Shown piece after piece: positions 46,316 to 56,056 of a stretch of DNA of 64,000 nucleotides (positions are counted from its first letter, which is position 1; each line of letters opens with the position of its first letter). Below the pieces are notes generated by a model. That model was not told the DNA's origin. It was given only the letters and a program-made list of their open reading frames with translations, and made no database searches. Origin of the DNA: Colwellia piezophila ATCC BAA-637 (GTDB lineage Bacteria; Pseudomonadota; Gammaproteobacteria; Enterobacterales; Alteromonadaceae); contig NZ_KB905163.1 of NCBI RefSeq assembly GCF_000378625.1, positions 62,001 through 126,000 of the forward strand. Reading direction: 5' to 3'. Both the position numbers and the translations under genes were made by a program.

Positions 46316-47668
46316 ATGACCAATGCCACGATTTTAATTGCTGATGATGATGAAGATATTCGTTTTGCGTTAAACTTATTACTTAGCTCTGAGGGTTACC
46401 AGATCATTGAAGCCGAAAATGCCAAAGAGATCATCATTCAAAGCAATCGACAACAGCCAGATTTAGTGCTACTCGATATGAATTTTTCTCGTGATACTAC
46501 CAGTGGCCAAGAAGGGTTAGCCATTTTAGAGCAGTTACAGCCGCTCAATATCCCGGTGATATTAATGACAGCATGGGGCTCAATCGAGTTGGCAGTGCAA
46601 GGTTTACAAAAAGGTGCCAATGACTTTATCGAAAAGCCATGGAATAAACTAAAGCTGTTAAACAGTATCAAACAACAATTAAGTTTTTCTCAGGTGAAAG
46701 AACAAAACCAAGGCTACCGACAATTACTCGCCCCAGAGAGTAAAAAAGCTTGGGTCTGTCAATCTCCTAGCATGCAGGCCATTGAAACCTTGATAGCACA
46801 AATAGCACCAACCGATGCCAACATTCTAATCTTAGGCGAAAATGGTACCGGTAAATCACTGCTGGCCGAGCGTATTCATCAACTCTCTTTACGCCAGCAT
46901 GCGCCACTTATTACCGTAAATATGGCGGCAATTCCTGATAGCTTATTTGAAAGTGAACTCTTTGGTCATCAGAAAGGCGCCTTTACTGATGCCAAACAAA
47001 ATCGCATCGGCCGCTTTCAACTGGCCGACAAGGGCACCTTGTTTTTTGATGAAATTGGTTCCTTGCCACTCACTCTGCAACCTAAATTATTACGGGTTTT
47101 AGAAACCGGACAATTTGAAATTTTAGGTTCAAGCCAAACGCAAGTTGCTGATGTTAGGCTGATAAGCGCCACCAATGCCGACCTTAAACAACTGGTGAGC
47201 AAGCAAGCTTTTCGCCAAGACTTATTGTATCGCTTAAATACCTTAGTGATTACCATTCCGCCCCTGCGCGAACGCCTTGAAGATATTGCAGACTTAGCCA
47301 TTAGTTTTATCAGTCAATTTAGCGCTAAGTATCGTAAGCAAACTTTAACTATGAGTGCTTGTGCGATCAATAAATTAAAACAGCACAGTTGGCCAGGCAA
47401 TATTCGCGAATTTAGTCATGTTATTGAACGTGCAGTATTACTTAGCTCTACTGATGAAATAACCGCGCAGCAACTGTTATTAGAAAGCACAGATAACACT
47501 AGCGATTCGGTAATATTACAACCCCTTGAACAGTCTGAAAGACAATTAATTGAAAAAGCAATGAGCGTGACTGACGGGCAAGTTATTGAAGCAGCAAAAT
47601 TATTAGATATTTCACGAAACGCGCTTTATCGACGTTTAGAAAAATTTGCTATTCATCATGACCAATAA
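46316..47668 (+). CDS. NtrC-type sigma-54 response regulator
   Basis: 450 residues from ATG 46316 (GGAA 7 nt before; an ATG at 46304 is also possible). The receiver domain has the acidic cluster DDDED and the phosphoacceptor Asp54 in LVLLDMNFS. The AAA+ domain has GENGTGKS (Walker A) and GAFTDAKQNRIGRF, the loop that touches sigma-54. A Fis-type helix-turn-helix ends it (VIEAAKLLDISRNALYRRLEKF). It is the likely activator of the -24/-12 promoter of the pump operon. Confidence 0.92.
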   Translation: MTNATILIADDDEDIRFALNLLLSSEGYQIIEAENAKEIIIQSNRQQPDLVLLDMNFSRDTTSGQEGLAILEQLQPLNIPVILMTAWGSIELAVQGLQKGANDFIEKPWNKLKLLNSIKQQLSFSQVKEQNQGYRQLLAPESKKAWVCQSPSMQAIETLIAQIAPTDANILILGENGTGKSLLAERIHQLSLRQHAPLITVNMAAIPDSLFESELFGHQKGAFTDAKQNRIGRFQLADKGTLFFDEIGSLPLTLQPKLLRVLETGQFEILGSSQTQVADVRLISATNADLKQLVSKQAFRQDLLYRLNTLVITIPPLRERLEDIADLAISFISQFSAKYRKQTLTMSACAINKLKQHSWPGNIREFSHVIERAVLLSSTDEITAQQLLLESTDNTSDSVILQPLEQSERQLIEKAMSVTDGQVIEAAKLLDISRNALYRRLEKFAIHHDQ

Positions 47669-49007
47669 TATTAAAGCTGGTAATCCTAAAACAGGAAAAT
47701 CTTTCACGCTAAAATTTAGCCATGAGCAATGGCTTGCTTTGGGTTTAACAAGTACGCTAATAGTAATCTTAATACTGGTTTCGGCCTTAACGTACAGCTT
47801 AGGTTGGAGCAAACTGGCGGTTGCTACCTTAGTATTCTTGCTCTGTTATCCCCTTATTTGGCTTGCGTGGCGGTGTTACCATTTTTGGCGGCAAGCCATT
47901 ATGCAGCTAACTACCTACACCCAGGTTATTCGAGAGGGTGAAACAAACTTACGCTTTAAAGCACAACACCCAGACAATTTACTCGCGGGTTTACAACAAG
48001 AAATATCTGCCCTAGCCTTAGGCAACGAACAAAAAGTAAAACAAAACCAAACCCTTGAAAATGTGCTTAGCCATATTCTCGACTCTTGGCCTATTCCGGT
48101 GTGCTTATTCGATGAAAACAACCAATTAACTTATCGTAATATAGCCATGAAAGAAAAAATCCAACAGCCTATGTTAATGGGTACTAGTGCTGCAGATTTA
48201 GGTTTTGTCATGGAGAACGATACATTAACGCACAGCCAGTTCAATCAACAGTGGCAGTGCCAAAGTATTAGCTACCTTTATCAGCAAAAAAAATGTCACA
48301 TTTTTTCTGCCTTAGATATTTCCCAGCCGCTGCATCAGCAACAAAGCATTACCCAACAGAACCTTATTCGGGTATTGGCCCATGAACTGCGTAATTCATT
48401 AACGCCCATGGCCTCAATGGCAGACACCTTATTATGCAACGATAGTTTTAATGAAGAACAAGTCCGCATGGTACTGGGTAGAATCAAAATACGAAGTGAA
48501 CGCTTACTTAGTTTTATTAATCAATATAGTCAACTAAGTCACCTGCCAGCGCCTAAATCGACTTGGTTTGATTTTAATACCTTACTTGATGAAGCCAAAG
48601 CCATGATCACCGAGCCTTGCACTATCCATTATCAAGGTAACGCCCAATGTTATGCTGACGAACAACAAATGGCGCAGATATTAATCAATATTTTCAAAAA
48701 TGCCCAAGAAGCTTGTGAGAAAGAAAGCTGTGAAATTAGCGTCTGTATTTTCTATCAGCAAGACAGCCTGCAAGGCAATCAACATGGCAGGCAGGTTATT
48801 GAAATTATCGATAATGGTCCTGGTTTTGCCAACCTTGATAATGCCTTAACGCCTTTTTACACCACAAAAAGTCATGGCTCGGGTATAGGGCTATCATTGT
48901 GCGCCGAAATAACACGTAATCATGGTGGCGAATTCAGCTTAGAAAATATCGATAGTGGAGCAAAAATAATTATGTCATGGCCTGTAGGCAATAAAATGAA
49001 TAATTAG
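47658..49007 (+). CDS. Sensor histidine kinase (NtrY-like)
   Basis: 449 residues. Two membrane helices near the N-terminus (LGLTSTLIVILILVSALTY and LVFLLCYPLIWLAW) with almost no periplasmic loop, so it senses inside the membrane or cytoplasm. A PAS-like region follows (ILDSWPIPVCLFDENNQL), then the H-box HELRNSLTPM and the ATPase motifs NIFKNAQEA, DNGPGF and GSGIGLSL. The ATG at 47658 overlaps the regulator stop by 11 nt, which is typical for a translationally coupled pair. The signal is probably membrane stress or the pump's substrate. Confidence 0.9.
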   Translation: MTNNIKAGNPKTGKSFTLKFSHEQWLALGLTSTLIVILILVSALTYSLGWSKLAVATLVFLLCYPLIWLAWRCYHFWRQAIMQLTTYTQVIREGETNLRFKAQHPDNLLAGLQQEISALALGNEQKVKQNQTLENVLSHILDSWPIPVCLFDENNQLTYRNIAMKEKIQQPMLMGTSAADLGFVMENDTLTHSQFNQQWQCQSISYLYQQKKCHIFSALDISQPLHQQQSITQQNLIRVLAHELRNSLTPMASMADTLLCNDSFNEEQVRMVLGRIKIRSERLLSFINQYSQLSHLPAPKSTWFDFNTLLDEAKAMITEPCTIHYQGNAQCYADEQQMAQILINIFKNAQEACEKESCEISVCIFYQQDSLQGNQHGRQVIEIIDNGPGFANLDNALTPFYTTKSHGSGIGLSLCAEITRNHGGEFSLENIDSGAKIIMSWPVGNKMNN

Positions 49008-49073
49008 ACCGCCGTGCTAGTAATAACTTCTCCGGTGCTTTCACCTTAATAAACACTTACCAATACATACAAA

Positions 49074-49093
49074 AACGGGCCTAATGGCCCGTT
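49074..49093. terminator. Bidirectional terminator between kinase and pilE genes
   Basis: AACGGGCC (49074-49081) and GGCCCGTT (49086-49093) form a perfect stem with loop TAAT. A-run on the left and T-rich TCTTATT on the right allow termination in both directions for these converging genes. Confidence 0.8.
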
Positions 49094-49149
49094 CTTATTG
49101 AGTAAATTTCTGCTATCAATAGTGACTTATTAGCACCCGGGGTTATATG

Positions 49150-49614
49150 CTACCAACAGTAAGGATTACTAGTGCCGCTAGTGTTTTTTGCCGTTCTCTG
49201 CCCCTTAGAGTCAATGGTAAAGGTTTTACAATAGCTGTCTTTAGCCTGTGAAGATCCCGATTTAGCCGTGGCACTTAACGAGAAGCTAGTGGTAATTGAG
49301 CCACTAGAACCCGCACTCGACGAAAGCGTGTAATAGCTTTTTGTGCTTTCTGCAGAACCATTATTTAAACCACTCGATGATGTTATATCTGCGGTATAAG
49401 TGCCGTTTTGAATAAAAAATTTCTCCTGTGAAATAGCAAGGCGCATTAACGACTCTGTGGCATCAGCCCTGAGGCCTTTTCTCACCGAATCCATATAACT
49501 TGGATAGGCAATTGATGAAATAATGCCAATAATAGCCACGGTAATCATCAATTCAATGAGGGTAAAACCCTTTGCTTTACTGGCATACTTACCCTTTGAT
49601 TTTTTACTTAACAT
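49150..49614 (-). CDS. pilE: PilE-like type IV pilin
   Basis: 154 residues. The prepilin leader ends at G16, followed by FTLIELMITVAIIGIISSIAYPSY, with the Glu at position 5 of the mature protein. Two Cys in the C-terminal part (SYCKTF and NPYCW) form the D-region disulfide. It is the last gene of the minor pilin operon. It may be a minor pilin rather than the main subunit, because it follows pilY1. Confidence 0.85.
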   Translation of the reverse strand: MLSKKSKGKYASKAKGFTLIELMITVAIIGIISSIAYPSYMDSVRKGLRADATESLMRLAISQEKFFIQNGTYTADITSSSGLNNGSAESTKSYYTLSSSAGSSGSITTSFSLSATAKSGSSQAKDSYCKTFTIDSKGQRTAKNTSGTSNPYCW

Positions 49615-49638
49615 CCCGATGACACTCCTTTTTTAGTT

Positions 49639-52600
49639 TTATTGGTCGGTAATATCGATCCAAGTGCGCCTTCCTTTGATAAAGTTAGGGCCTGCGGTAA
49701 AGCCAGTACTTTCATTGCCACCAACAATAACAAGTGGAGTAATTGGAACAGCAGGATCCCCCGAACCAGGACCATCCTGCACACCATCATAAATGGCAAT
49801 TAAGTTAATCAGAATCCCTAAGCTTATCTCTGTGTTATCCACATCTATTTGATCTCTATTTTCATTTGCACATTGTTCTATATCAGAACTTCCAGCACAA
49901 TGCGTTGCGATTATTCTGTCATAAGCAGCGGTAACATCTTCAATGCTATGAAGGTCATCGTAAGGTTCCAGTATCTGCAAAAACTCCGCAATTAATGCCT
50001 CTTTAATCTTAACGGCAACGGCCGCTTTCCAAGTATCGTCGCCATAACATACAGGTCCTTTGTAATGCCAAAATAACGTTGATTCGTATAATAGCCCTGC
50101 CTCTTCCTCAACTTTAACTCTAAGTCCGCCATATATATTTTCAAAGGTGCCATCACCATCAACATCTTCTTTTAAAACAATGGTATTACCATTGATCAAC
50201 ATTGATGCAGGTAAATCATCTGGATTTTGATGATATAAGTCTGACAAAGTCGTTATTTCGGTTGGATCAATTAACTGGGTAATGAGCGCGCCATTTCTCC
50301 AGCGACCAAGGGTGATGGCAGAATTTTTATTAACACAACCTGTATTTGTTGCGTGCAGACCTCCATCTAAAATTGAGTGGTTATCGAAGGCATTTCTCAG
50401 TGTGCCGCCATTGGCTTGAATATCGTTAATAGAAACAAGAAGAGAGTTACCGTCATCGTCTGTTAGGGTAGTTATAGCAGTCCCCGATGCTTGCAAAGCT
50501 TTTAATCTACGATGGATCATGGTCTGATATTCAAGCACATTATAAGTATTAGTGCCGATATGCAGTAGACTTTTTGAAGATAAATCCGCGTTTGCAATGA
50601 TGACAATGAAGTTCTTGTCATTAGCGAGAATTTCATCAACTTGTAATTGTTTTGCATCCCCTTGGTTTACTTCAAAATAGTCAACATAAGGTTGATTTAC
50701 TTTTTTATCGTATTCATGGGTATGTGCCGTTGTTTTTCCGCCATAACCAGCATTTTTATCCTTATTATTAGGGCCCTTTGGTGAATCTGTATCAACATCA
50801 ATATGACCCCCTAAAAACCCACAGCCCTCGGTACAAGCTATTGGCGCAACAGCTAACTGTTCAAAGTTAAGGAACTTGGTATCTATACCATTGGCAATTC
50901 TAGCTATTAGCGGGCCAGACATGATGCCTGATGAAACCTTCCATGCGACCGCGACATCAGTAACTAACTTACTACCCCCCACATTATCGTCATGATCTAA
51001 CGAACCATCACCATCAATGTCAAAAATTGCGTGTGGCGGTGGACCACCATTTAAATAGGCAGGTTCAATTAACCAGTTTTCTTCATTGATGGGATTTGTC
51101 ACTGTCGTTTGAATTCGTCCATCCCTTAATTGGTGATTAGTCACCACACGATTGCCACCCGTTAATTCGACCATCCAACCGGTATGACTGGTCCAATCAA
51201 TCGCAGCATTCGATAATGTTTTAATGGTCTGCGTTGAAATGGTTTTTTCAGCCGATAATGTTTGCGTTAGCAATGAATGGGTACCTGGGGTTGTACCTTT
51301 ATCCCATATACCGTAGATAGCTTGTGTAAATATATCCGAAAGGTCGCTGTCAGACAGTATTTTTCCTGTACCGAAGAATATTAATTTCCCACCGTGTGGA
51401 TGAGTGGTAACACTAACTTTTGTTGTGATAGGGCGGGTCACGCCTGCAGAAAAAATAGCTTTACCATAGGCCAATGACTTGGTTTTTAAATCAAACTTCC
51501 ATAAATTACCATTTAAGTCACCCGCATAGGCGTAATCATAAATGCCATCACCATCGATATCGATTAATGAAGGGGTAGATAGACCATTGGGGGCTTCAGG
51601 AGTGCCTGAGTTAGTGCTAATGGTTGTGAACGTACCATCTTCAATGTCGCTAAGAATCAGTTGTGCTACTCCACTAGCACTGTTATAGCCATTACCAACG
51701 ATAGAGTAGTACTTACCATCTGCTAACTTAACTACGCTTGCTCGGCCGTAAGCATCACCTAATACAGGTTGTTCCCAGCTAGTTTTTATCCACATCACTT
51801 TGCTATCAGTTCCGGTATTTTTTGTTTCTGAAGATAAGTTAGGATCTGTAATATCTAAAGCAAAACGTTCACTACCACCCGCACCTAAGCTTCCTATTAA
51901 AACAGTATGCCAAGCATTATCGAAATAAACATCGTTTACAGAAAGTTCCCCATCTACATAATATGTATGGCTATAAGGATCTGCTGAAAGGTTATCTAAC
52001 CTTTGAATAACTGACATTGGAATAAAGGCATAAACTTCATCGCCGGTTACGGCATTAAAAACATGTAACATGCCATCATTTGCGCCTACATAAACCCTTG
52101 GCGCTCGTGACGCGTGAAGCTTTTGAAAGGCTATATAGCTTGAATCTGAATAATTGCCTGCTGGTGCCCCGACATATACAGGATTTGAATGAATAATATC
52201 GCCTAATAAATTATAACGGGTTCGTAATGTGCCATTAGGCTTTTCGTTGCTTCTATCGCCTCGAATAAAATCCAATATCGGGCTTGTAGTAGTAGCATCA
52301 TTATTAAAGGCAATTTTATCTAGTTTTCTCTTCCTTTCAGCTGATAAATTTTTCCACCTAAAAGCAACTTGTTTGTTACCATCCCAAGTGATTATTTTAC
52401 GAGCATCCCAATAATTTGGATTCGCAGCTTCTGCTGCATTAAACCGCAGGCGTGCAGACCAGTTAGCGCCGGTACCTGTATTTCTCGGCTCTAAAGTAGA
52501 TAAGTCAACACTTGTTGATATTGCCCCTAAAGAGGATATATCGTACTCAACGAGATCCCCTTGCCAAGCACCATTTTCAAACCAAGGACGATAGCCTTTA

Positions 52601-52755
52601 GCACCACCTTTCAAATCAAAAGTACTTAGTGCCATCGGTTGGATATAACCAGGAGGCTGATTTTTTGCAGTAAAAGGGTCGGCTGCATAGGCAGGACTTA
52701 GGAAAAATAAAGCCGGTAAGATAAAATACAAACTACACATCAATAATCTATTCAT
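49639..52755 (-). CDS. pilY1: PilY1-like pilus tip / adhesin protein
   Basis: 1038 residues. Signal peptide (cleavage after AYA). The central beta-propeller of PilY1 is recognisable: HSNPVYVGAPAGN, VYVGANDGMLHVFNAVTGDEVYAFIPM, LIGSLGAGGSERFALDITDP, and SLIDIDGDGIYDYAYAGDLNGNLWKFDL, the calcium site DxDxDG. Two more such motifs occur (DIDGDGSLDHDD, DVDGDGTFENIYG). The N-terminal von Willebrand domain of Pseudomonas PilY1 is absent, while a long C-terminal section of about 450 residues follows the propeller. It controls pilus retraction and adhesion in the family. Ends RRTWIDITDQ, as these proteins often do. Confidence 0.85.
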   Translation of the reverse strand: MNRLLMCSLYFILPALFFLSPAYAADPFTAKNQPPGYIQPMALSTFDLKGGAKGYRPWFENGAWQGDLVEYDISSLGAISTSVDLSTLEPRNTGTGANWSARLRFNAAEAANPNYWDARKIITWDGNKQVAFRWKNLSAERKRKLDKIAFNNDATTTSPILDFIRGDRSNEKPNGTLRTRYNLLGDIIHSNPVYVGAPAGNYSDSSYIAFQKLHASRAPRVYVGANDGMLHVFNAVTGDEVYAFIPMSVIQRLDNLSADPYSHTYYVDGELSVNDVYFDNAWHTVLIGSLGAGGSERFALDITDPNLSSETKNTGTDSKVMWIKTSWEQPVLGDAYGRASVVKLADGKYYSIVGNGYNSASGVAQLILSDIEDGTFTTISTNSGTPEAPNGLSTPSLIDIDGDGIYDYAYAGDLNGNLWKFDLKTKSLAYGKAIFSAGVTRPITTKVSVTTHPHGGKLIFFGTGKILSDSDLSDIFTQAIYGIWDKGTTPGTHSLLTQTLSAEKTISTQTIKTLSNAAIDWTSHTGWMVELTGGNRVVTNHQLRDGRIQTTVTNPINEENWLIEPAYLNGGPPPHAIFDIDGDGSLDHDDNVGGSKLVTDVAVAWKVSSGIMSGPLIARIANGIDTKFLNFEQLAVAPIACTEGCGFLGGHIDVDTDSPKGPNNKDKNAGYGGKTTAHTHEYDKKVNQPYVDYFEVNQGDAKQLQVDEILANDKNFIVIIANADLSSKSLLHIGTNTYNVLEYQTMIHRRLKALQASGTAITTLTDDDGNSLLVSINDIQANGGTLRNAFDNHSILDGGLHATNTGCVNKNSAITLGRWRNGALITQLIDPTEITTLSDLYHQNPDDLPASMLINGNTIVLKEDVDGDGTFENIYGGLRVKVEEEAGLLYESTLFWHYKGPVCYGDDTWKAAVAVKIKEALIAEFLQILEPYDDLHSIEDVTAAYDRIIATHCAGSSDIEQCANENRDQIDVDNTEISLGILINLIAIYDGVQDGPGSGDPAVPITPLVIVGGNESTGFTAGPNFIKGRRTWIDITDQ

Positions 52756-52789
52756 TTCATTGCTCCAATTTAAACTGATATATTCCGTG

Positions 52790-53332
52790 TTATGGTTGTT
52801 CTAATGTTACATAGACAGACTGTACCACTCGTTCCGATCTTTTTAATCCCAAACTTCTCGCCGTGACCCTGTAGGCATAAACATATGAACCGGTCTTAGA
52901 CAAGCCACTACTCTCGGAGGATTCATCTTCCCCTGGCAAGGTTTGCCTACCATCAAACTGGATAACAAAGGCTTCATTAGCCGTTCTACCCGCCTCTACA
53001 GCGGTAAAAGTATCCCAATTCAACGCTCTAACATTAAGTATCTCATCGTTATTATAATAGCCGTCTCCAGCGATACTAAAATCAAAAGTGCCCGCTATAG
53101 CTACCTGTGTTTCTAATGCGTTTTCTGCTATTACTAAAGAGCTATCGGCGTTGCTACGCGTAACCGTCTGAAACTGGCTATTGCCTGACATAGCCAGTTG
53201 TAAAATAGCCGTTTTATAGCCCGTTATACCAATTAATGTAACTAGCAATAAAATCAGTAAAGCGACAGGTAATATAAAACCATCTGTTGAAGAACGAAAA
53301 GAAAAGTCTTTTTTCAGCATATTAATCACCAT
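52790..53332 (-). CDS. pilX: Minor pilin assembly protein PilX
   Basis: 180 residues. Short leader, G^F junction (TDGFILPVALLILLLVTLIGITGYK) and no Glu at position 5, as is usual for PilX. SGNSQFQTVTRSNADSSLVIAENAL is the typical continuation. Its start codon overlaps the pilW stop by one base, so translation is coupled. It is an inner-membrane minor pilin, part of the tip complex with PilV, PilW and PilY1. Confidence 0.82.
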   Translation of the reverse strand: MVINMLKKDFSFRSSTDGFILPVALLILLLVTLIGITGYKTAILQLAMSGNSQFQTVTRSNADSSLVIAENALETQVAIAGTFDFSIAGDGYYNNDEILNVRALNWDTFTAVEAGRTANEAFVIQFDGRQTLPGEDESSESSGLSKTGSYVYAYRVTARSLGLKRSERVVQSVYVTLEQP

Positions 53333-54300
53333 TAACTATTATTTAATAGGTTTCGTAACGTAATCGTCGAGCGAAAGACCAATCGGTGGAAGTTATCCGC
53401 GGGTTTATAGATAACATCTCCAAGCGTGTAGGTATTACTATCGGTAAATGATTTGTCTGGGCAGTCATCTCTAACGATGATTGACATCCTTATCGAGACC
53501 ACATTATTCCAATTAACAACACTTGCTGCATTTACATACTGATTAGGTGCACTGTCTGCAGTTTGGTCAACACCATATTCGAATTGTAAATGCTCAACAC
53601 CTACCAATAACTGCTCACTTGTAGGAACCCCTAACTCCAATGATTTCCAAAACAGTGCCGGAACTGTGCTCCCTTGACAACTTTCGTTCGAATTTCCTAC
53701 GTAATATGAGCGTGCTATCAATTGATGCGCTGTTTGAATGTTATTAGTAATATTGGTATTATTTGCGTTGGCCACATCACTACCTAAGAAGACCCTACCC
53801 TCAAATAATGATGATAGCAGATACAATTCATTAGCTTCATAGGCAGTAGTTAACCAAGGGCTCGCAAACCTTACAGTCACTATGTCCCCTCTGAGGTAAT
53901 CCGATCCGCTAATACAGTTATAGCCAGCATTAGTATCATTTAAACCATAGATATTCTGGGCTAACATAGTGCCCCAAGTATTTCCTGCAGTGAGGCAAGT
54001 AGTATTAAAAGCTGATGGTCCAACCGTGCCAGAAATCTCATCAATATTAGCATTGCCGCCAAAGTATCCTGCTCGCCTTAAATCTCGAGAAATAATAGCG
54101 ACAGCAAAGCGCCCAGTCTCTTGTATGTTGGCTAATCGCTCGGTCACTTTATTTGCGGTTTGACTACTAACAAAAAACGTTAAAACACCACCGAGTACGA
54201 ATATACCAATAAACATGGCAATCATGAGTTCAATTAAACTAAAGCCGGTGTTTTTTTTACTTGTAGATGGCTGTTTCATTATCATATCGTTCATCTCCAT
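53332..54300 (-). CDS. pilW: Minor pilin PilW
   Basis: 322 residues, the usual long size. The prepilin cleavage is at G18 with the mature start FSLIELMIAMFIGIFVLGGV, including Glu5. TANKVTERLANIQETGRFAVAIISRDLRRAGYFGG is the classical PilW continuation. Starts at 54300, one base after the pilV stop; Met3, Met6 and Met8 are other possible starts. Confidence 0.85.
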   Translation of the reverse strand: MEMNDMIMKQPSTSKKNTGFSLIELMIAMFIGIFVLGGVLTFFVSSQTANKVTERLANIQETGRFAVAIISRDLRRAGYFGGNANIDEISGTVGPSAFNTTCLTAGNTWGTMLAQNIYGLNDTNAGYNCISGSDYLRGDIVTVRFASPWLTTAYEANELYLLSSLFEGRVFLGSDVANANNTNITNNIQTAHQLIARSYYVGNSNESCQGSTVPALFWKSLELGVPTSEQLLVGVEHLQFEYGVDQTADSAPNQYVNAASVVNWNNVVSIRMSIIVRDDCPDKSFTDSNTYTLGDVIYKPADNFHRLVFRSTITLRNLLNNS

Positions 54301-54301
54301 C

Positions 54302-54781
54302 CTATATAATGACCTGTAAACAGTTCAAATCTGCACTGGTTTGTACCGGACAGTTTTTAGCAGTCGAACCACTTAAATCCGCATCCCATCTAATGGTAAT
54401 TGTTATAGGTCCACCGGCTTGTTCTATTTCTCCACCACCGGCAGGTAAATTATCTATCAACATCTTTTGCCAAGTATAAATATCATATTGCGCCATTTGT
54501 ATCGCGGTGCAAAAATTACTGACACAGTCCACTTCGCCTGGCACAACAGCATGGGCAACAACATAGGACAGCGATTGAATAGAGTTTGCTCTTATACGCT
54601 CAATCATGTCAGTCAAATATATAGAGGCTTGTTCATTATCTAATGCTTGCTTCGCGCTGCGCATTTGCGATAACTGTAACGATAAAATGCCCAGTATTCC
54701 TACGGCAACGATAACAGTGGTAACTAGGACTTCGACTAACGAAAATCCAAGTGAACTTTTCAGTCTATAGTTTTTTATCAT
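54302..54781 (-). CDS. pilV: Minor pilin PilV
   Basis: 159 residues. The leader ends at G12, then FSLVEVLVTTVIVAVGILGILSLQ, with Glu5. MRSAKQALDNEQASIYLTDMIERIRANS is typical of PilV. Four cysteines occur in the C-terminal half. It lies 14 bp after the fimT gene and runs into pilW. Role: tip priming of type IV pili. Confidence 0.83.
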   Translation of the reverse strand: MIKNYRLKSSLGFSLVEVLVTTVIVAVGILGILSLQLSQMRSAKQALDNEQASIYLTDMIERIRANSIQSLSYVVAHAVVPGEVDCVSNFCTAIQMAQYDIYTWQKMLIDNLPAGGGEIEQAGGPITITIRWDADLSGSTAKNCPVQTSADLNCLQVII

Positions 54782-54795
54782 AATGTAGTCATTAC

Positions 54796-55341
54796 CTAAT
54801 AACAGCTAGTCTGCGGTTTTCGGTCAATGCCTCGAACACTCACCTTGCCAAATCGATTAATAACGATGGTTCGTGTTTGTGCATCGACTTCATTTTTATA
54901 ACATAACACCATATCGCCAGAAGCGATGGCTTCTCCGGCGGCGCTAAAAACCACATTAGATTTATAAGCAGTTGTTGTTCCATGAAGAGAGTAGTTTGAA
55001 TCGAAAGGCGCATATATTGAAATCACGGGGTCAAAATCAGCAACAGCTGTGACTTCACGGACAATCCAACCACCCTCCCAACTCCCCGCATTCGAACAGT
55101 CTGTTTTATCCGGATTACTGGTGCAAACAGTTACATTCACACCGCGTTTGATTGCTTCGCTTCTAGCCACAACAATGGAGCGGTGCATGTCATTGGCTAG
55201 GTTTGACATATTGGTAGATTTTATTGATTCTAAAAAAGAAGGTAACGCGACACTCGCAAGGATGCCGACGATACTGATAGTGATGAGAACTTCGAGTAAG
55301 TTAAAGCCTTGTACATAATAAATTCTTTTCGTCTTTAGCAT
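54796..55341 (-). CDS. FimT/FimU/GspH-type minor pilin
   Basis: 181 residues. Prepilin leader to G12, then FNLLEVLITISIVGILASVALPSF; the MHRSIVVARSEAIKRGVNVTVC segment is the FimT/GspH signature. The Cys pairs (VCTSNPDKTDC) and the final C lie in the globular domain. First gene of the operon fimT-pilV-pilW-pilX-pilY1-pilE. FimT and FimU of Pseudomonas are both near; I cannot separate them by eye. Confidence 0.85.
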   Translation of the reverse strand: MLKTKRIYYVQGFNLLEVLITISIVGILASVALPSFLESIKSTNMSNLANDMHRSIVVARSEAIKRGVNVTVCTSNPDKTDCSNAGSWEGGWIVREVTAVADFDPVISIYAPFDSNYSLHGTTTAYKSNVVFSAAGEAIASGDMVLCYKNEVDAQTRTIVINRFGKVSVRGIDRKPQTSCY

Positions 55342-56056
55342 AAATTTGATTCTTTATATTTCCATTTATCTACCATAAAGGGTAGATAACCCCTCTTTAT
55401 AGGTAAGTATTCTTTTCTTAATTGTTGTTAATCCTTACATCTCGGGTGAGCATAAACACCAAGAAAACAAACCAATTTCCCTACTGGATTAAAGCGACTA
55501 CAATTCCACTAACCTCTACAATTTTCTACTAATTATCGCTCATTACTCTGTGTTTGATCTCAGTTGGTTTGGGGTAATATCAGAAAATCCAAACGGCTTT
55601 AATATCCCCCTTGGGGAGTAAACGCTGTAATTAAACCACTGCAGTGTCTAATATTCTTGAGCTAATAACAAGTGTTTTTAACATTGACATTATTGGTAAA
55701 GCCAACTACCCCGAGGGTTGAAAGCAATAACCTAAACAATAAATACTTAACCTTTAACCAGTAAATAAACGTTAAGACTCTGCATATTACGGAGAATCTC
55801 ACTAGGTTTATTCATTGGTAGAAGCAAGGTTTAACCTTGAATTTTTATGTCTTCTGTAGCCAAGAGCAGAATTTATGAATTTAAGGGGGATTTTAGAAGG
55901 CTATTGATTGAGCTCAGTACACTGATCATGTAGTCAAAAACTTGGTCAATAGCCATAAAAAGTCAATTGACGGGGGAAACATTATCCTTTGAGGTGATTG
56001 TCCAGTTACAATTTATCGGTAAAGTATCTATATCTAAGGCACTACATATAACCCGC
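55342..56056. other. 715-bp gene-free region with several hairpins
   Basis: No credible reading frame on either strand. Structures seen: TATCTACC/GGTAGATA with a 6-nt loop at 55367-55388, just before fimT; CAAGGT TTA ACCTTG followed by AATTTTT at 55825-55845, which looks like a weak plus-strand terminator; and GGCTATTGA/TCAATAGCC at 55899-55954 with a 38-nt loop. It must carry the pilin operon promoter. An unannotated small RNA is possible but not shown. Confidence 0.5.

Noticed and set aside
55342..56056. A c-di-GMP riboswitch before the pilin operon
   Set aside because: The conserved GEMM blocks are not seen.
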